Origin: Euglena gracilis
Taxonomy: Eukaryota > Euglenida > Euglenophyceae > Euglenales
Direction of reading: 5' to 3'
Assembly (NCBI GenBank): GCA_039621445.1
Contig: CP154955.1
Span: 19,572,691-19,636,690, forward strand
DNA length: 64,000 nt
Within the stretch, counting starts at the first letter, position 1; each line of letters opens with the position of its first letter. The notes under the pieces are model-generated. The model had not been told where the DNA came from. It did not search any database and worked only from the letters and a program-made list of their open reading frames with translations. Positions 22,601 to 35,300 of the stretch are shown piece by piece. A program made the translations under genes and the position numbers.

Positions 22601-23182
22601 GGCAAAAATGTGGTAGAAAATTTTGGTTTTCATCGACCCAGCCCCAACCCAGCCCGCTCCACCCCTGACCCCCCTATCCCCCCGGGGGGGGGGGGTCCAG
22701 CCAGCAGCTCATTTCCAGCCAGCTGCCTTTTTGCCGGCCCACCCCTGATCCCCCTATCCCCCCCGGGGGGGGGGGGGTCCAGCCAGCAGCTCATTTCCAG
22801 CCAGCTGCCTTTTTGCCGGCCGGAGGCCGGACCCCCCCTCGGGGGGTCCTTAAGAAAACCCCCTGCTGCAAGGAAAGACTTTGCCATTCTCCAGTTCGTT
22901 CTTTTCTCTTTCTCTCATCTCTGACTCATCCCTCACCCTTCACACCTGCCATTGCTGGCGTGCATTGTTTGCCTGCCTCCCTGCAGCAATTGCAACAAGC
23001 AGCAAATGCTGGTGTGTCGGGGCATGTGAGATGCCCCGCGTTGCTGTGTGCGTGTTGGTCAGGCCGTCGCTGAACGGCCCCGGGGTCCAGCTCAAAGGCT
23101 GGGAAATGACCGGGAACCACTGGGAAGCAGCATTTTGTGCTAGCCACCCGCTCATAAACCAGGCACTCATTTTTTTGCAGGG
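19670..23182. other. Spacer or long intron, repeat-rich
   Basis: No gene supported. It holds a C/G-run element at 21160-21540 and the ACGCAAACTTGGCCCCC word block at 21720-21900 (repeated at 26340-26460). Two similar blocks near 22310-22510 and 22660-22860 are rich in CAGCCAGCAGCTCA. A frame at 23035-23160 (PSLNGPGVQLKGWEMTGNHW) reads like protein, but I could not join it in frame. Confidence 0.45.
21160..21540. repeat. C/G-run foldback element, word AAAAATAAGACCCCC
   Basis: The word (A)AAAATAAGACCCCCC occurs at least four times on the left and middle and closes with its complement at about 21507-21527 (GAGTCTTATTTTGGGGGGG). Two copies of the GGCGCGAAGCGCC hairpin lie inside (21200-21212 and 21350-21362). 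Confidence 0.7.
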
Positions 23183-23309
23183 TATTTTGAGGTCCAAGGA
23201 ACAACTGACCAAATTTTTTCTCCGGCCTTCGATGCCAGGTCTTTTCACTCCATTATTACCCTCTCTGGAGAGAGGGTCCAGGCCAAAACCAGTGAGCCCC
23301 CCTTCGACA
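23183..23309 (+). CDS. PC-esterase gene, upstream exon 1
   Basis: After a T-run and GCAG the frame reads YFEVQGTTDQIFSPAFDAR, then SFHSIITLSGERVQAKTSEP and PFD. Ends in the 9-bp repeat CCTTCGACA (23301-23309 with 23694-23702). The left boundary could be an ordinary TTTTTTGCAG acceptor or lie elsewhere. Confidence 0.6.
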
Positions 23310-26300
23310 GGCTGAATTTTAAGGCGGTGCTGACCCCACCCCGGGGAGGGGGGGGGGTAGGGCACATGGCCAGAAGTGCTTGGGTACTTTGTCAAGGCAC
23401 TTCTGGCACCTTTGGCGCCGAAGCCCAAAAAAAAGCCCATTTTGGGCACTTTTTGGCCCATGACCAGGTAGGCACTACCCCCCGGGGGGGGGGGGGTTGG
23501 TACACAGACAAAAAGGGCCAGAGGCGAAAAACAGCGCCAGAAGCCAGGCCAGAAGAAGGGATAAAAGGCACCAAACAAACAGCCACAGTGCACACAGGGG
23601 GGGTCGGTGCCTGCCTGCCCAGGCACTCCAGGGTACTCCGACCCCCTCCCTCCCGGGGGGGGGGGGGGCGGGGGGTTGGTCAATATCAGCCTGCCTTCGA
23701 CAAGTGTCTCGGTCATTTTCTGCTGGAAAGGGCTTGCTGGGAAGAATGCTGCCACCTTGTCCTCATAGAGCTCATGGCTCCAGCAGCAGTCTTGGGCCAT
23801 CACCCCAGCGACACCCTGCCTCGGATGCTGCTCGGCATCCCCCTCTCCGCCCTGAATGTGACAGCCCCGGCAAACTCCTCCACCCCCTCCCCCTCCCTCC
23901 CCTGGTGCATGCCCCCACCGTGGGGCTTCCCTTCACACCAGTGACGTAGGGTGGCAGGGGGTTTTTGTTGATGTCCCGGGCAAATTTTGTGAGCAAAACG
24001 GTGTATGTCTGATGTTTATGCGTATGTCTATGCTTATATTTATGCTTATATATTTATGTGTGTATGATGTGTGGGTGTTTCGGGTGCGGGTGGGTGTGCG
24101 TGCGCGCACCTGTGCATGCATGTGCACGTGTGGTGTGTGTTCTGTTTGGGTGCATGTGTGACGCGCGTGCACACATGCACCCATACCCCCACCCCTCCAC
24201 CACCAACACCCACGCTCATCCCCACAGGGTAACAAGACAGATCAACGGACCTGCACCTCCGGCCACAGTGGGGTGGTGGTACCCTGGGGGAACGCCATGG
24301 AGCTGAGGTATGCAGCCGGAGCTGCGCAGCTGCAGACGCCGGCCCCCCCTTTCAAGGCCTCCCTGGGGTTTTCAGACGGCTCTGAAGCCGCTTAGGTGGT
24401 CGGCCGAACCCACCCTCCTCCATACCAACACGCCATGGGGAGTGTGAAGGTTTCAGAATTGCCAGGGAGTTGCAGCCGAGGATGGGGTGGTGGGATGAGG
24501 ATGGTCTCCCAGGGCCACGACGAGCCCCCTCGGTTGCCCAGATGCCCAGGCAGTCACGAACAACCCAGCCCCAGCGAGCCCCCCGGACCCTGCAGGGACA
24601 ACGGACCCCCCCTGCTGGGACTGCTCAGAAGCGGACACGTTCTGTTGGCACGGTGAAGCCTACCCACCTTCACGCTCCCACGCAAGGTGGATAAGTCTTA
24701 CAAGTGGCCCCGAAGAACGCCTTCAACACTCTGGGTCGGACGGCCATTCTCGGGAAGCGGAAACAAGAACACCGGCGCTGTACAACTGCCTCCGGTTTGC
24801 CTCTGGGGCACCAAGCCGGAGGTGCCGTGGCCTGCCCCTCCAGCCTCAGTGGCGCGTGGCGCGGTGGCACCCTGGGGGCATGCCGCAGAGTCGAGGCATG
24901 CCGCCAACGCAAGCCGTACCACTTTGTGAACCTCGCCCCTCGAGACCCCGGCCCGCAAGGCGGAGCTGCACAGCTGCAGGCACCCGCCGGGATGGGCTTC
25001 ACGAGCCGAACCGTCCGCACCTCAAGGCTCCCCCAGGGGTTGGGCGGACGGCTCTGAAGCCGCTTTGGAGCCCGTCGGAACGATCGGCCCAATCTCCTCC
25101 ATATCCACACGCCGCGGGGAGCAGCGTGGGGGTTCACGCCGCTCCCCGCTGTGGGGGCCGCTGACAGGGAGCTGCAGCCGAGGAGGGGTGCTGCAGGGGC
25201 CACGCCGAGCCCCCTCGGTTGCCCGGGTGCCCAGGCGGCCAGGAGCAACCCGGCCCCAGCGAGCCCCTAGTGCCCTGCAGAGACCACCGACCCCCGGCCA
25301 GGGCTGCACAGTCCCGGACACCTCACGGTGGCGGGGTGGAGCCCACCCACCTAAAGTCGCCCAAGCAAGGTGGACGAGTGTCCTGGAACATGGCCCCGGA
25401 AGGACCTGCCAGACACCCACACACCTTCGGGCTTGTGGCCACTTGGGCGCCCCTGCTCCGCATGCAGGGAGGGCAGTGGAGTCGAGTCCAAAAGGACGCT
25501 GCCCGACGTGTCAAGCCAATTTGTCCCCGGAAGGATAACGCCGCAATGCCACTCGACCGGGGGTTGCCAGGTCACAGACGACACGGAGAGAGCGAGGCTC
25601 TCTCACCCACCGAGCACCCCCCCCCGGTTCGCCTGCGGGCAGCGCCGCTCCTCAGCGAAGGAAAGGTCGCTTCCATCAGGGGGGGTGGGGGCGGGGGGCA
25701 CCAGGGCTGCCTGCTGGAGCCGGTAGCCTTCGCCGTCGGCCTGCAAACACTGGCAGAGACCATCAATAGGAACGCCGAGCTCTGGTGCTGTCTGGTAATG
25801 TGTCTTGTGCTTGGACGAACGCCCAGAAAACGTCATTTTTGGCCCAATCGGCCCGTTCCGCGCTGCAAAATGACCGTTCGCCGCGGCCGTTTTCGGTCGT
25901 CTCGACCTCCGGCGCCCTTCGCCTGATTGTTGTGAAGGACCGCAGACGCGGAGACCCCTTTTCCGCCGCGGCCGGCATGCGAAAAAGCAGCATTTACCAC
26001 CCGGGAGGCGTAAAAAACCACGTCCGTGACGAACGCCCGTCATTTTTGGCCCGATCGGCCCATTCCGCGCTGTAAAACGACCGCTCGCCGCGGCCGTTTT
26101 CGGTCGTCTCGACCTCCGGCGCCTTTCGCCTGATTGTTGTGAAGGACCGCAGACGCGGAGACCCCGTTTCCGTTGTGGAGTCCTCGTGGGAGACCTCGCA
26201 GCGCTGCACCAGTGCCTCAATTTCCTTCGCCAGGAGGGAGAACGCACAGGGGTCCAGCTGGACAAATGCGTCTTAGATGGGGACCAGCAGCAAGCAACTG

Positions 26301-29300
26301 TCCTGACCGCAACCAAGTGCAGCTGGTTCCTCCCCCCCTCCAGGCCCTTGGCCCCCCTCCTCCTTGCATGCAAACTTAGCCCCCCTGAAGTTGGTTTTTG
26401 GCCTTTTGCGCATGGCTGCCGAAATCCTTAACATGTAAATTTATCCCCCTCAGGTTCTCCCCCTGGCCTGACCTTCAATCCTGGCCCGGGGGGAAGGTAT
26501 CTTGGCAAAAGGGGTTGTCCTGGAATATGGTCCCAGAAGCCGGAAGGGCCTGCGACATGACATGGCATGCATTTGCCTTCCGGCTGTGATCACCTGGAAA
26601 CCCCTTCAGGGAACCCATGCATGGATTGAAGTGGAGAGGGGTCCGAACGGGCGCTGCGCGACGTGTCAGTCCACCTTGTCCCGGGAGCGTGACACCGCAA
26701 TGTCATTCGACTGGGGGTCGGTGTCCCGGACACGGAGAGAGCTCCCCAACCCCGCCCATGCACTCACCACACATTGCACGCACAGAGCGGGGCATGCATG
26801 ATTTGGATCGCACAGATCCAAAAGGCCATGAGGACCAAACATTCGGGTTTTCTGGTTTGCATATGCCACGGTGCAGACCACCTCAATTGTGACCCGGCGA
26901 CACCGGGTGAGCAAGCGTGAGCCACTGGTGTGGTGTGGCCCGGCGGTGGCCCCGGTCGGTGGCGGACATCAGCGTCGAGCGGCCCGGCCGGTGGGCCAAC
27001 GGCAGCTACGCCCACCCCGGGCCAGGGCCCTCCTTCCACCTTGGCCAACTTTCCCGGGGCCATCTCGAGACCCCCTCCCAGTGTTGTCTTTACCGGGATT
27101 AAGGGCGAACGTTCTGGATGTGCCCAAGTGTCCCTTGGACTCTTCGAATCCTCGGTTTTTTGCTGCCACCACCCCCTCCACTCACATGCACGCAGACACA
27201 CCCAGATACACACACAAACACACGTGTGGATGCACACCCATGTGCATGCCAATGCATACATATAATGGCCCCAATACAGCATGGCGCTCCACTATTAGGG
27301 TGGGTCCAATAGTTGAGGGCCTCCAGAGACACAAACGTCCAATCAAAACGTAATGCACACATACACACGTGCACGCACGGGATTGCTACAGCCAGCCCCA
27401 ATTTCGACCCAGCCTAGTTGCAGCCCCTCCTCCCTGGGGGCGGGGGTGCAAGCCCTGCAAGATGGCTCGTTTTCTGCTGAGAGTTTTCTTTCTTCTGCCT
27501 GCACTAAGGGGTGCCATACTACCTTGCGGGCACCCTTCTTCCCACCTCCCCATTGGGGTAAACCCCCCCCATTTAAACCGACCCCCCTTCTAAACCGACC
27601 TACCCTTCCAAACCGACCCATTGCAGAATTTCAACCAAAAAAATAAATAAGCCGACCCATGGCAAGTTGGATGACAAACATGCACAACATAATGGAGGCC
27701 GCCAACGGAAAGAGCGACCAGGCTTATTGAATAGTTAGCATTGATGACCCAAAATTAGGATTTTACACCAAAATTAGGCATTTGCTTCCAAATTTTGGAG
27801 TTCGCACCCCAAATCGGGCATTTTCCTCCGAAAATTTGGTGTTGGAACCCAAAAATTACAAAATTAGGTATTTGCCATCTAAAATTTGAAGTTTGCACCC
27901 AAAATTATACAGTTTACCACCAAAAATTGGATATTACACACAAAATTTAGCATTTGCTCCCGAAAATTCAGAATTTGCATCCCAAATTAGGCATTTGTCA
28001 CTCAAAGTTAGGCATTGGCCAACCAAATTGGGCATTTGCCAATTGAAATTGCCTTGCTAACATCAACCCGCTTCCGTCACGCCGTCGGCCAGCCGTGTGT
28101 TCCCCCTGAAACCGACCCCCCGTCTAAACCGACCCCCTCCAGGATTTCCGCCAACCCAAAAGTCCTAAACCGACGGGTCGGTTTAAATGGGGGGGGGGGG
28201 GTTAGGGGTTCAACAAACACCTGGCAGATGGCCAGGAGTGGATGCCCTGTCCGGGGCATTTCGCCCGGTCCCCCAACCGACCTGAGTGGATGGCGCAAGC
28301 GTGCCCCGTCCAGCAACGTGCCTTCTCCTGCTACCGCCCGCCTCTTTCTCAACGTTTTGCGCTTGTTTTCTGTTCTGTTCTGTTCTGTACTGTTCTGTTC
28401 TATTCTGTTCTGTATGTTGTTTCATGGCAAATTCTGTTGTGTGTTGTGCTGTGTAGAATTGGTGATGTGTTGCATTGTGATGTGTTGTTTTGCATTGGGG
28501 CTTCAGGCATTCGGACATTTTCCGGGGTCAGATTTCTTTTGAGGAAATACAACCTGGGGTGCAATTGCAATTGGGTAGGGTAGTGCAACAGCACGACAGT
28601 GCCGATTTTCAGGTCGGACCCACTCCACACCCAAAACGACCCCCACCCCCCGGCCCCGGGGGATGTGCCTGCCATTGCCAGGGAGTTGGTGATCATCAGC
28701 CTGCATGCGTGGGTTGCGTTGTGTGGTGGGTTTAGGTGCCTGGCGTGCCGCCGTCAGTGTCGGAGGGGGAGGCAGCCCAGACACCCGGAGGTGTGGCAGC
28801 GGGCCTACGAGGCGGAGCACCGCCACTTCGTCCCTGACGCCTGCGCCTTCCGCCAGTACTCCCCAGCGGCCAGGGCCCGCCATCCCTGGGACTGGCTTTC
28901 CGCACAGAGCGGGCCCTGCACAGGACGTTCCTCCAGGCCATCGCCGGCCGCCACCTGTTTTTTTGCTGTGACTCTGACGGGCAAGGATTCCCGGCCCATC
29001 CCCCACCCCACCCACCCTGATGCACGCCCCCGCGCACGCGCACTGTGTTTCATTTTGCCCCCTCCTTTCCCCCTCCTGTTCATCACACCAAGCAATAACT
29101 CTTTTCATCGTTGTTCCCGTTGTTCAGTGACGTTCCCGATTGTTTCTGTGCACACAGGCTCCGTTTCATCCGTCAGCGTTTGTGATACGCAGTTTGTCTT
29201 ATTATGGCATGACTCAAATTCTTTCAAATTTTCAAGGATCCCCACGCGTGTGTTTGAAACCCCATTCTTACACTTTAGAAAGCCTCTGATCACACAGTTC

Positions 29301-32300
29301 GCACAGGGAGCAGAGCAGACACTGAGACAGCCCTCAGCCTCGCGCCGCTCACTCCGTTGGACTCATCGCCCGTCCCCGTCGCTCAGCAGTTCTTTGTGGC
29401 CGTTGTGTGCAGCCTGCACGGCACCACCGCCGCCTCCTACCGGATCAAGTGGGGCCCAGGCTGCTATCACCTCCGTGTGAGTGATTTCCTCGTTTTAGGT
29501 GTTGCCTGGCATTTCCTCGCACCTCCTTCGCACACACCGCACGCAGAAAACCCACGGCACGCGTGGGTCAGCTGTTGGTGCTTAGGCAAAAGCCTGGTGC
29601 GATCTGTTGTTGTCTGCAATTCAGCATTTCGATGAAAAGCTTTTGAGTGGAGGGCCACCCGGTTCAATTGTGCCCTGGTGAGAGAGCGCAGGTTGCATGA
29701 TGCATTGTTTTCATTCAACGGCTGTGTGATGACCCAACTGATCCAATCTTTATCCTGACTCAGATTGAAAGAAGCCTGACGGGAGCCGTTGCATAGGGGG
29801 CAGGACGCCCCAGTGTCTGTGCATCGCTGCTGCAGTCATGCTGAGTTTTAAGGCAAGGCCGACTCACCCGGGGGGGGGGGGGATGGGGGCTGCTGGGGAG
29901 GCTCTCCAAGGCACCCAGATCTGACCCCCAGAGGTGGCGCACATGGCCAAAAGTACCCGGACACTTGGTCAAAGCACTTCTGGCGCCAAAGGCGCCAGTG
30001 GCCCAGAGAAGCCCATTTTTGGACACTTTTTGGCCCACGACCAGGCAAGGACCTCTCCCTGGTGGGGGAGTGCCTGCCCAGCCACTCGAGCATACCCCCC
30101 CCCCAGGGTTTGGTCGAGTATTGCCTGCTGGAGGGGGCAACCGCGTATACGCCACATGCCATACGCCAGTGCCCTCGCCAGGGGTGAGCTTTGGCCCACG
30201 CATGCGCGAGGCAGTTGCCCCGCCCTCCAGAGCTTGGTTCAGACCCGTTCAGACCCAGCCCGGTGCCCCCCATAGACAGGGCGTTCTGGGGCTAAGTACG
30301 GGATGGACACGTGCCCCGTGAAGTCCGGCCACCACTGCCACCTCAGCGCCGCCACGGCCTCCTGCCCGGCCAGGGCTGCCGTGGGGCTCCCCAGCACCGG
30401 GGTGGAGGGGGGGGGGGCGGCGGGAAGGCGCGTCACTTCAGTGGCGAGTGGGGAGGAGACTGCAGCTCGACAGTTCGGAATGCTACGTCCGTCGTCTTGT
30501 ATATGATGCAAAGTGCATTGCGATCTCAAGTAACATTGCGAAAGCTGTTTATTAAATATTAAATCCGGTCAACAATATTTTCCAATATGATGCATCATAT
30601 TCATGGTGAATGATCATATATAATATTATACATTTTTCCAAAGTGTATGTGACCGACTGAGGGTGAAAGTTCAGCATGGGGGGATGCCATCAACCCCATG
30701 GCGCCCCAACAAATTTTCGCCGTCGAATTTTCGACGAACTTGCAGGTGGGGGTGGATCGACATTTTTGCTGGATGTCCTGGCCGCCCCATCCGGAATACA
30801 ACGCCTCCATCTCCGTCAAGGGGACTCATCTGACAAAAGCCCTCCTTCCCCACGCTGCAAGTTCAGCGATGTGCCAAACCGTTGCATGATTAAGGGTCCC
30901 AGAAAATCCGGAATCCTGACTTGTTTTCCGGAGGCTCCACAGAGCCTGAGTGGAGCCTGGTTATTTGTGGAGGCTCCACGCAGGTTCTGCAGATCCACCT
31001 CAAGGTAACCGATTTTGTGAGCCGGCCACCTCCTGCAGCAAAATCACACAGGGGGGGGGAATTGATATCCGCAATTTTTCCGCAATTTCCGCAATTTCCT
31101 GCAATTTCCGCAATTTTCCGCAATTTTCCGCAATTTTTCCGCAATTTTTCCGAAGGCCTCCGATATCAATTCCCCCCCCCCCCCGAATCACACCAAGTCT
31201 CACTGTTCCACACTCTATAAGTTGTAGACACTGTATCGCACACCGCATTCCCTTCCATATTTGCTGCTTTCCGTCATTATGGTCTCATCCATGCCAGCAT
31301 TTTCAAACAATTTTTTTTATCGTATACGCCATTAAAAAGGATTGCTCTTGGCCCTCTCAAGAGGGAGAAGCACAACACCACCCACAAACACAGACCCCAG
31401 AACGTCGGGGTTCTGGAACCCAACCCCCCCCCCCCCCCCCCGGCCAGATCAGAAGAAAAAATGAAATGCCATACAGCACACACACAGAATTTTCCTGTGG
31501 GCAAACAGGGTTTCCCTGGAGGCCTTGTCTTACACACGTAGTTTTTAGGATTTCGTCACTTGGGAAGTGGGTAAAGGGGCTGAGGGGGCCTCTTTCCCCT
31601 CGCCCCCTCAGCACCAGTGTGTTTCACTCGTTCTCACACTGAGTTCTTACCCGCAAAACTGCTTTAAAACACTGGATGTTTGCACCTTGGCCTTTGTCCT
31701 GGTCCCCAAAACAAGCACCTGCAACTGTACAGTGCAACTGTCGTGTCACAAAATTGGTCACCTGAGCTTCCTCGAAGCCCCCGTGCAGCCTGGAGCCTCC
31801 GCGGAGGCACCACAAAGCTTCCCCAGAGGCCACCAAAAATGCAGGATTCAATTTTTGTGCTGGACCCATAGATGAAGGCAAATGCGGTGCAAGTTCAAAT
31901 CTTTATTAAGAAAATCTATTTGTTGATTCAAAGAAAGGCCATGTTTTCAGATTTGCGTTTTTTGGCCTGGGGAAATTCAGTGGCTCAGTCTGTTTATCGG
32001 AGGTGATGTAATAAAAGGGTGATTGCACATGGGTTTTAATTCGGTGAACCCCGCAAACAATAATCCCCTGGACCCCGACTTCGAGTGTCAAATGATGAAC
32101 CGGGGGGTTTGGGGGGGGTTATCGCACGTCATATAATTTGCGTCTGTCGTCTGTTTCTTTCTCCCTTCGACCTTCCCCCATCCCCCCTCCACAGCGGGAG
32201 GAGTCCGGAACTGCAGGGCCTTTCGGTCGCACGAGCTCGACCACAAGGCCCACGGCCGGGCGTTGAGGGGCCGGGGCCGGGGCCGGGGCCGGGGGGGGGG

Positions 32301-35300
32301 GGGAGGGGGCGCCCGTCGACGCCCGCGCCCGCCGCCAACCCGCCGCAGGACTATTTTGAGAAGGGCAACCTCCGGTCCCCCCGGGACGTCCTGGCCGGGC
32401 CCCGCCGGGGGGGTCTACCTACTACTACTACTACTACTACCGGGGGGGTCTACCACACTACCCACCCGCCACCCGCCCTAAGGCCGAGACTTGGTGACCC
32501 GGGTTTACCTAAGCCTCGGGACCGTGAGGCCACATTGGAATTTTTCAAGTCATGGCGTTGTGCCTGCGCCATGCATCCCCCACACAGAAAAGTGGGAAGA
32601 GGGCAGGAGGCAAGAGCAGCACTGGGGCGCAAGGGTGTAGACCCACCCACGGGAACCACACCAACCACACAAGGTGAGTGTATGTCCCTACAGCGCTGGA
32701 ATTACACCAGAGTTACTCACCCGGCCAGGGGGAGCAACAAAAGAGGACTGGTGTAAGGGGTCCCTGGCCACTCACCACGCAGCAAACTGGGCCAGAAGCG
32801 AAGTTAGCGCCGGCCATAAACAGTCCAGAAGCCTTAGTGCAACTAAGGGGGTCGCAAAACGCACAACAAACTGGGCCAGAAGCGAAGTTGGCGCCGGCCA
32901 TAAACAGACAAGAAGCCTGAGTGCAACAAAGTGCGTCGCAAAAAAAACACCCCCAAACCCATCCGGGCAGCTGAGGCTCACACCGAAGTGCCCACGTTGG
33001 CCCAGGGAAGCTGCCGGGAGGGGGCTCGGGCCGGATTCGGCCACGGGACGGCGGCGGACATGGGACGGCAGGGGGTCTTTCATTGGGTGGGGGTCTTCAA
33101 ATGAAGTCTGTCCGGGCGTGGCATCAGAACGAACAAGATAAGCGTCCCAGCCCGATGTCGGGCCTCCCTTGCCCAGTTTTGAATTTGGCCCGGCAAGGAC
33201 CCTTACCGGTTGCCCCTCAAGCCGGCCCCACATCCGCGGCAAGCAAGGCCAGCGCACCAGGGTGGCACCCGCGGTCACTCCTGAACTTCGGGCTGCACTT
33301 CAACAACCCCGACGTGTACCGCACGCTGCTCCAGAACTTCGTCGGCGCCCAAGGAGCCTCTGCTGGCCTCTGCTCCTGTGTGTGTTCCTGATCCTTTTTT
33401 GTTTTCCCCATGGACATTCCGGTTGGGCCATGGTGCTGGGATACTCATTGCCCTCGCGAGGCTTTTTGATTTTTCCCAACCCAAGTCGACCTCAGCTGGC
33501 CTGATACCAGCTGGGGGGACCAGGTTGGGGCTTAGGCGCCGTAACTCGCACATTTTTAAATCCTGAAGGACGAGATATTGTGTACAATTTAAATACAATT
33601 AAAGGCCAGTCTGACGGGCCGAAATTGGGAATCGGGAGTTGAGCCCATAAAAAACCATTCTTCACCGAAACGTCAGAACAAATGGCATCCCAGGGTTTGT
33701 CCTATCAATTGATTTAAAAGTACTCTTCACCCCCGTGTATTCATCCGAAAATGAGGCACGGTGCATTGGCTGCAAATGGATGTGTCAGCTGTTCAGGAGG
33801 CAATCTACAGTCCGGATCAAAAAAAACATTCATACCCCAAAGGATCAAAAAGATTCATACCCCCCCCAATTTTTTTTTACCAGATGATCATTTTTGGGTG
33901 TCCTTCCTCAGATTTATTGCTAATGGCACCCAAGTGCAAGCAAGAGGCACAAATGAAGAGGTTTGAGTACTCCAAGAGGCGTGAGCTCATCCTCAACCTC
34001 AGAGCAGTTGGCAAAACGTACGGTGAGATCGGGGCCAAGGTACAGGAGGTGTTTGGTGTGAAGCCATCCAAGGCAACCATCCAGTCCGTCATCAAAAGGT
34101 TCAAGGGTCGGCAGATACCTACAACAAGGGTGGCCCTGGGCGCAAGAGCTGCATGGGAGCTCACTGTGCACATTTTTGTGTAATTCAGGTATTCCTTGTT
34201 CTTTATAGCCTTGTGTTACTAAAACATGATTTAGATCCCACACAAACCAAGCAAGTCTACTGTGAACAGGTTGTTTACCAAGATGGGTCTGGTCTCAAGG
34301 AAAATGGTGTTCAAGCCGATGTTGACCAAGGCACACCGCCGTCGTACCGCAACTGGTCTGTGGTCCAGTGGTCCAAGGTAATCTTTTCTGATGAGAAGAT
34401 CTTCCGTGTGGTTCCCGGTGGCAATGTACGAAGATGGATACCAAAAACTGCCCGGAAATTCGAGGCGCGGTATGCACTTTCGTACAGTGTATCAGTTTGT
34501 TCCAATGTACACCCACAGGTTCAGCCTACCTGCGGTCTCACGACCACAGGGGGGTGATGGTGTGGGCAAGTCCTCCGACTAACGGGACATCCTCCAATCC
34601 GCCCTGAGGTTCATCAAACCACGGTATGAATTTTGGACGAACCAACACCATACCACGTCACTGTCTTGTCACGGGCACTCGGGTGTCCGGTTTCAGCAAG
34701 ACGGTGCTGCGGTCCACACCTCAAGGGCGACGAAGGCGTGGATCCGGTCGAAGGGCATCCGGAAGTTCAACCAGGGGGACTGGCCTGCCAACTCCCCAGA
34801 CATGAACCCAATTGAGCATGTCTGGCCGTTGGTCAGCAGGCAGTTGATTGGACGTGTGTTTTCCAGCCGCGATGCCCTTTGGACTGCCTTACAACAGGCA
34901 TTTGCCAATGTCAGCCCCGCTCAGATCATCAAGCTGTATGATAGCATGCCCCGCCGCCTTGCCGCCTTGTAGTGGGCACGAGGTGGCCACACCAGGTACT
35001 ACACTGTCCAAAACATGCAGCAAACATGCTCATGATTGGCCATTGGGACCATACAACAGTGTTGTAAAAGGATTCCCATGGTACCCTTCTCTCCTGGGGG
35101 GAGTATGGGGGGGGTATGAATCTTTTCGATCCAACAGGGGTATGAATGTTTTTGATCCGGACTGTAATGCAATGCCCAATATTGGATGGAGTATTAGGGA
35201 GTGCGAGACCCCCCCTGCCAAAACAGTGCAAAAACATGGGGAAAGCGATGGATTATGGCGCCCAAATCCGACCAAAGCCAACATTTTTGGCTAAAATTTG

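Noticed and set aside
30300-30420. GC-rich island as a PC-esterase exon
   Set aside because: The flanking exons join directly through TCCG with good continuity, and the best frame here is on the other strand.
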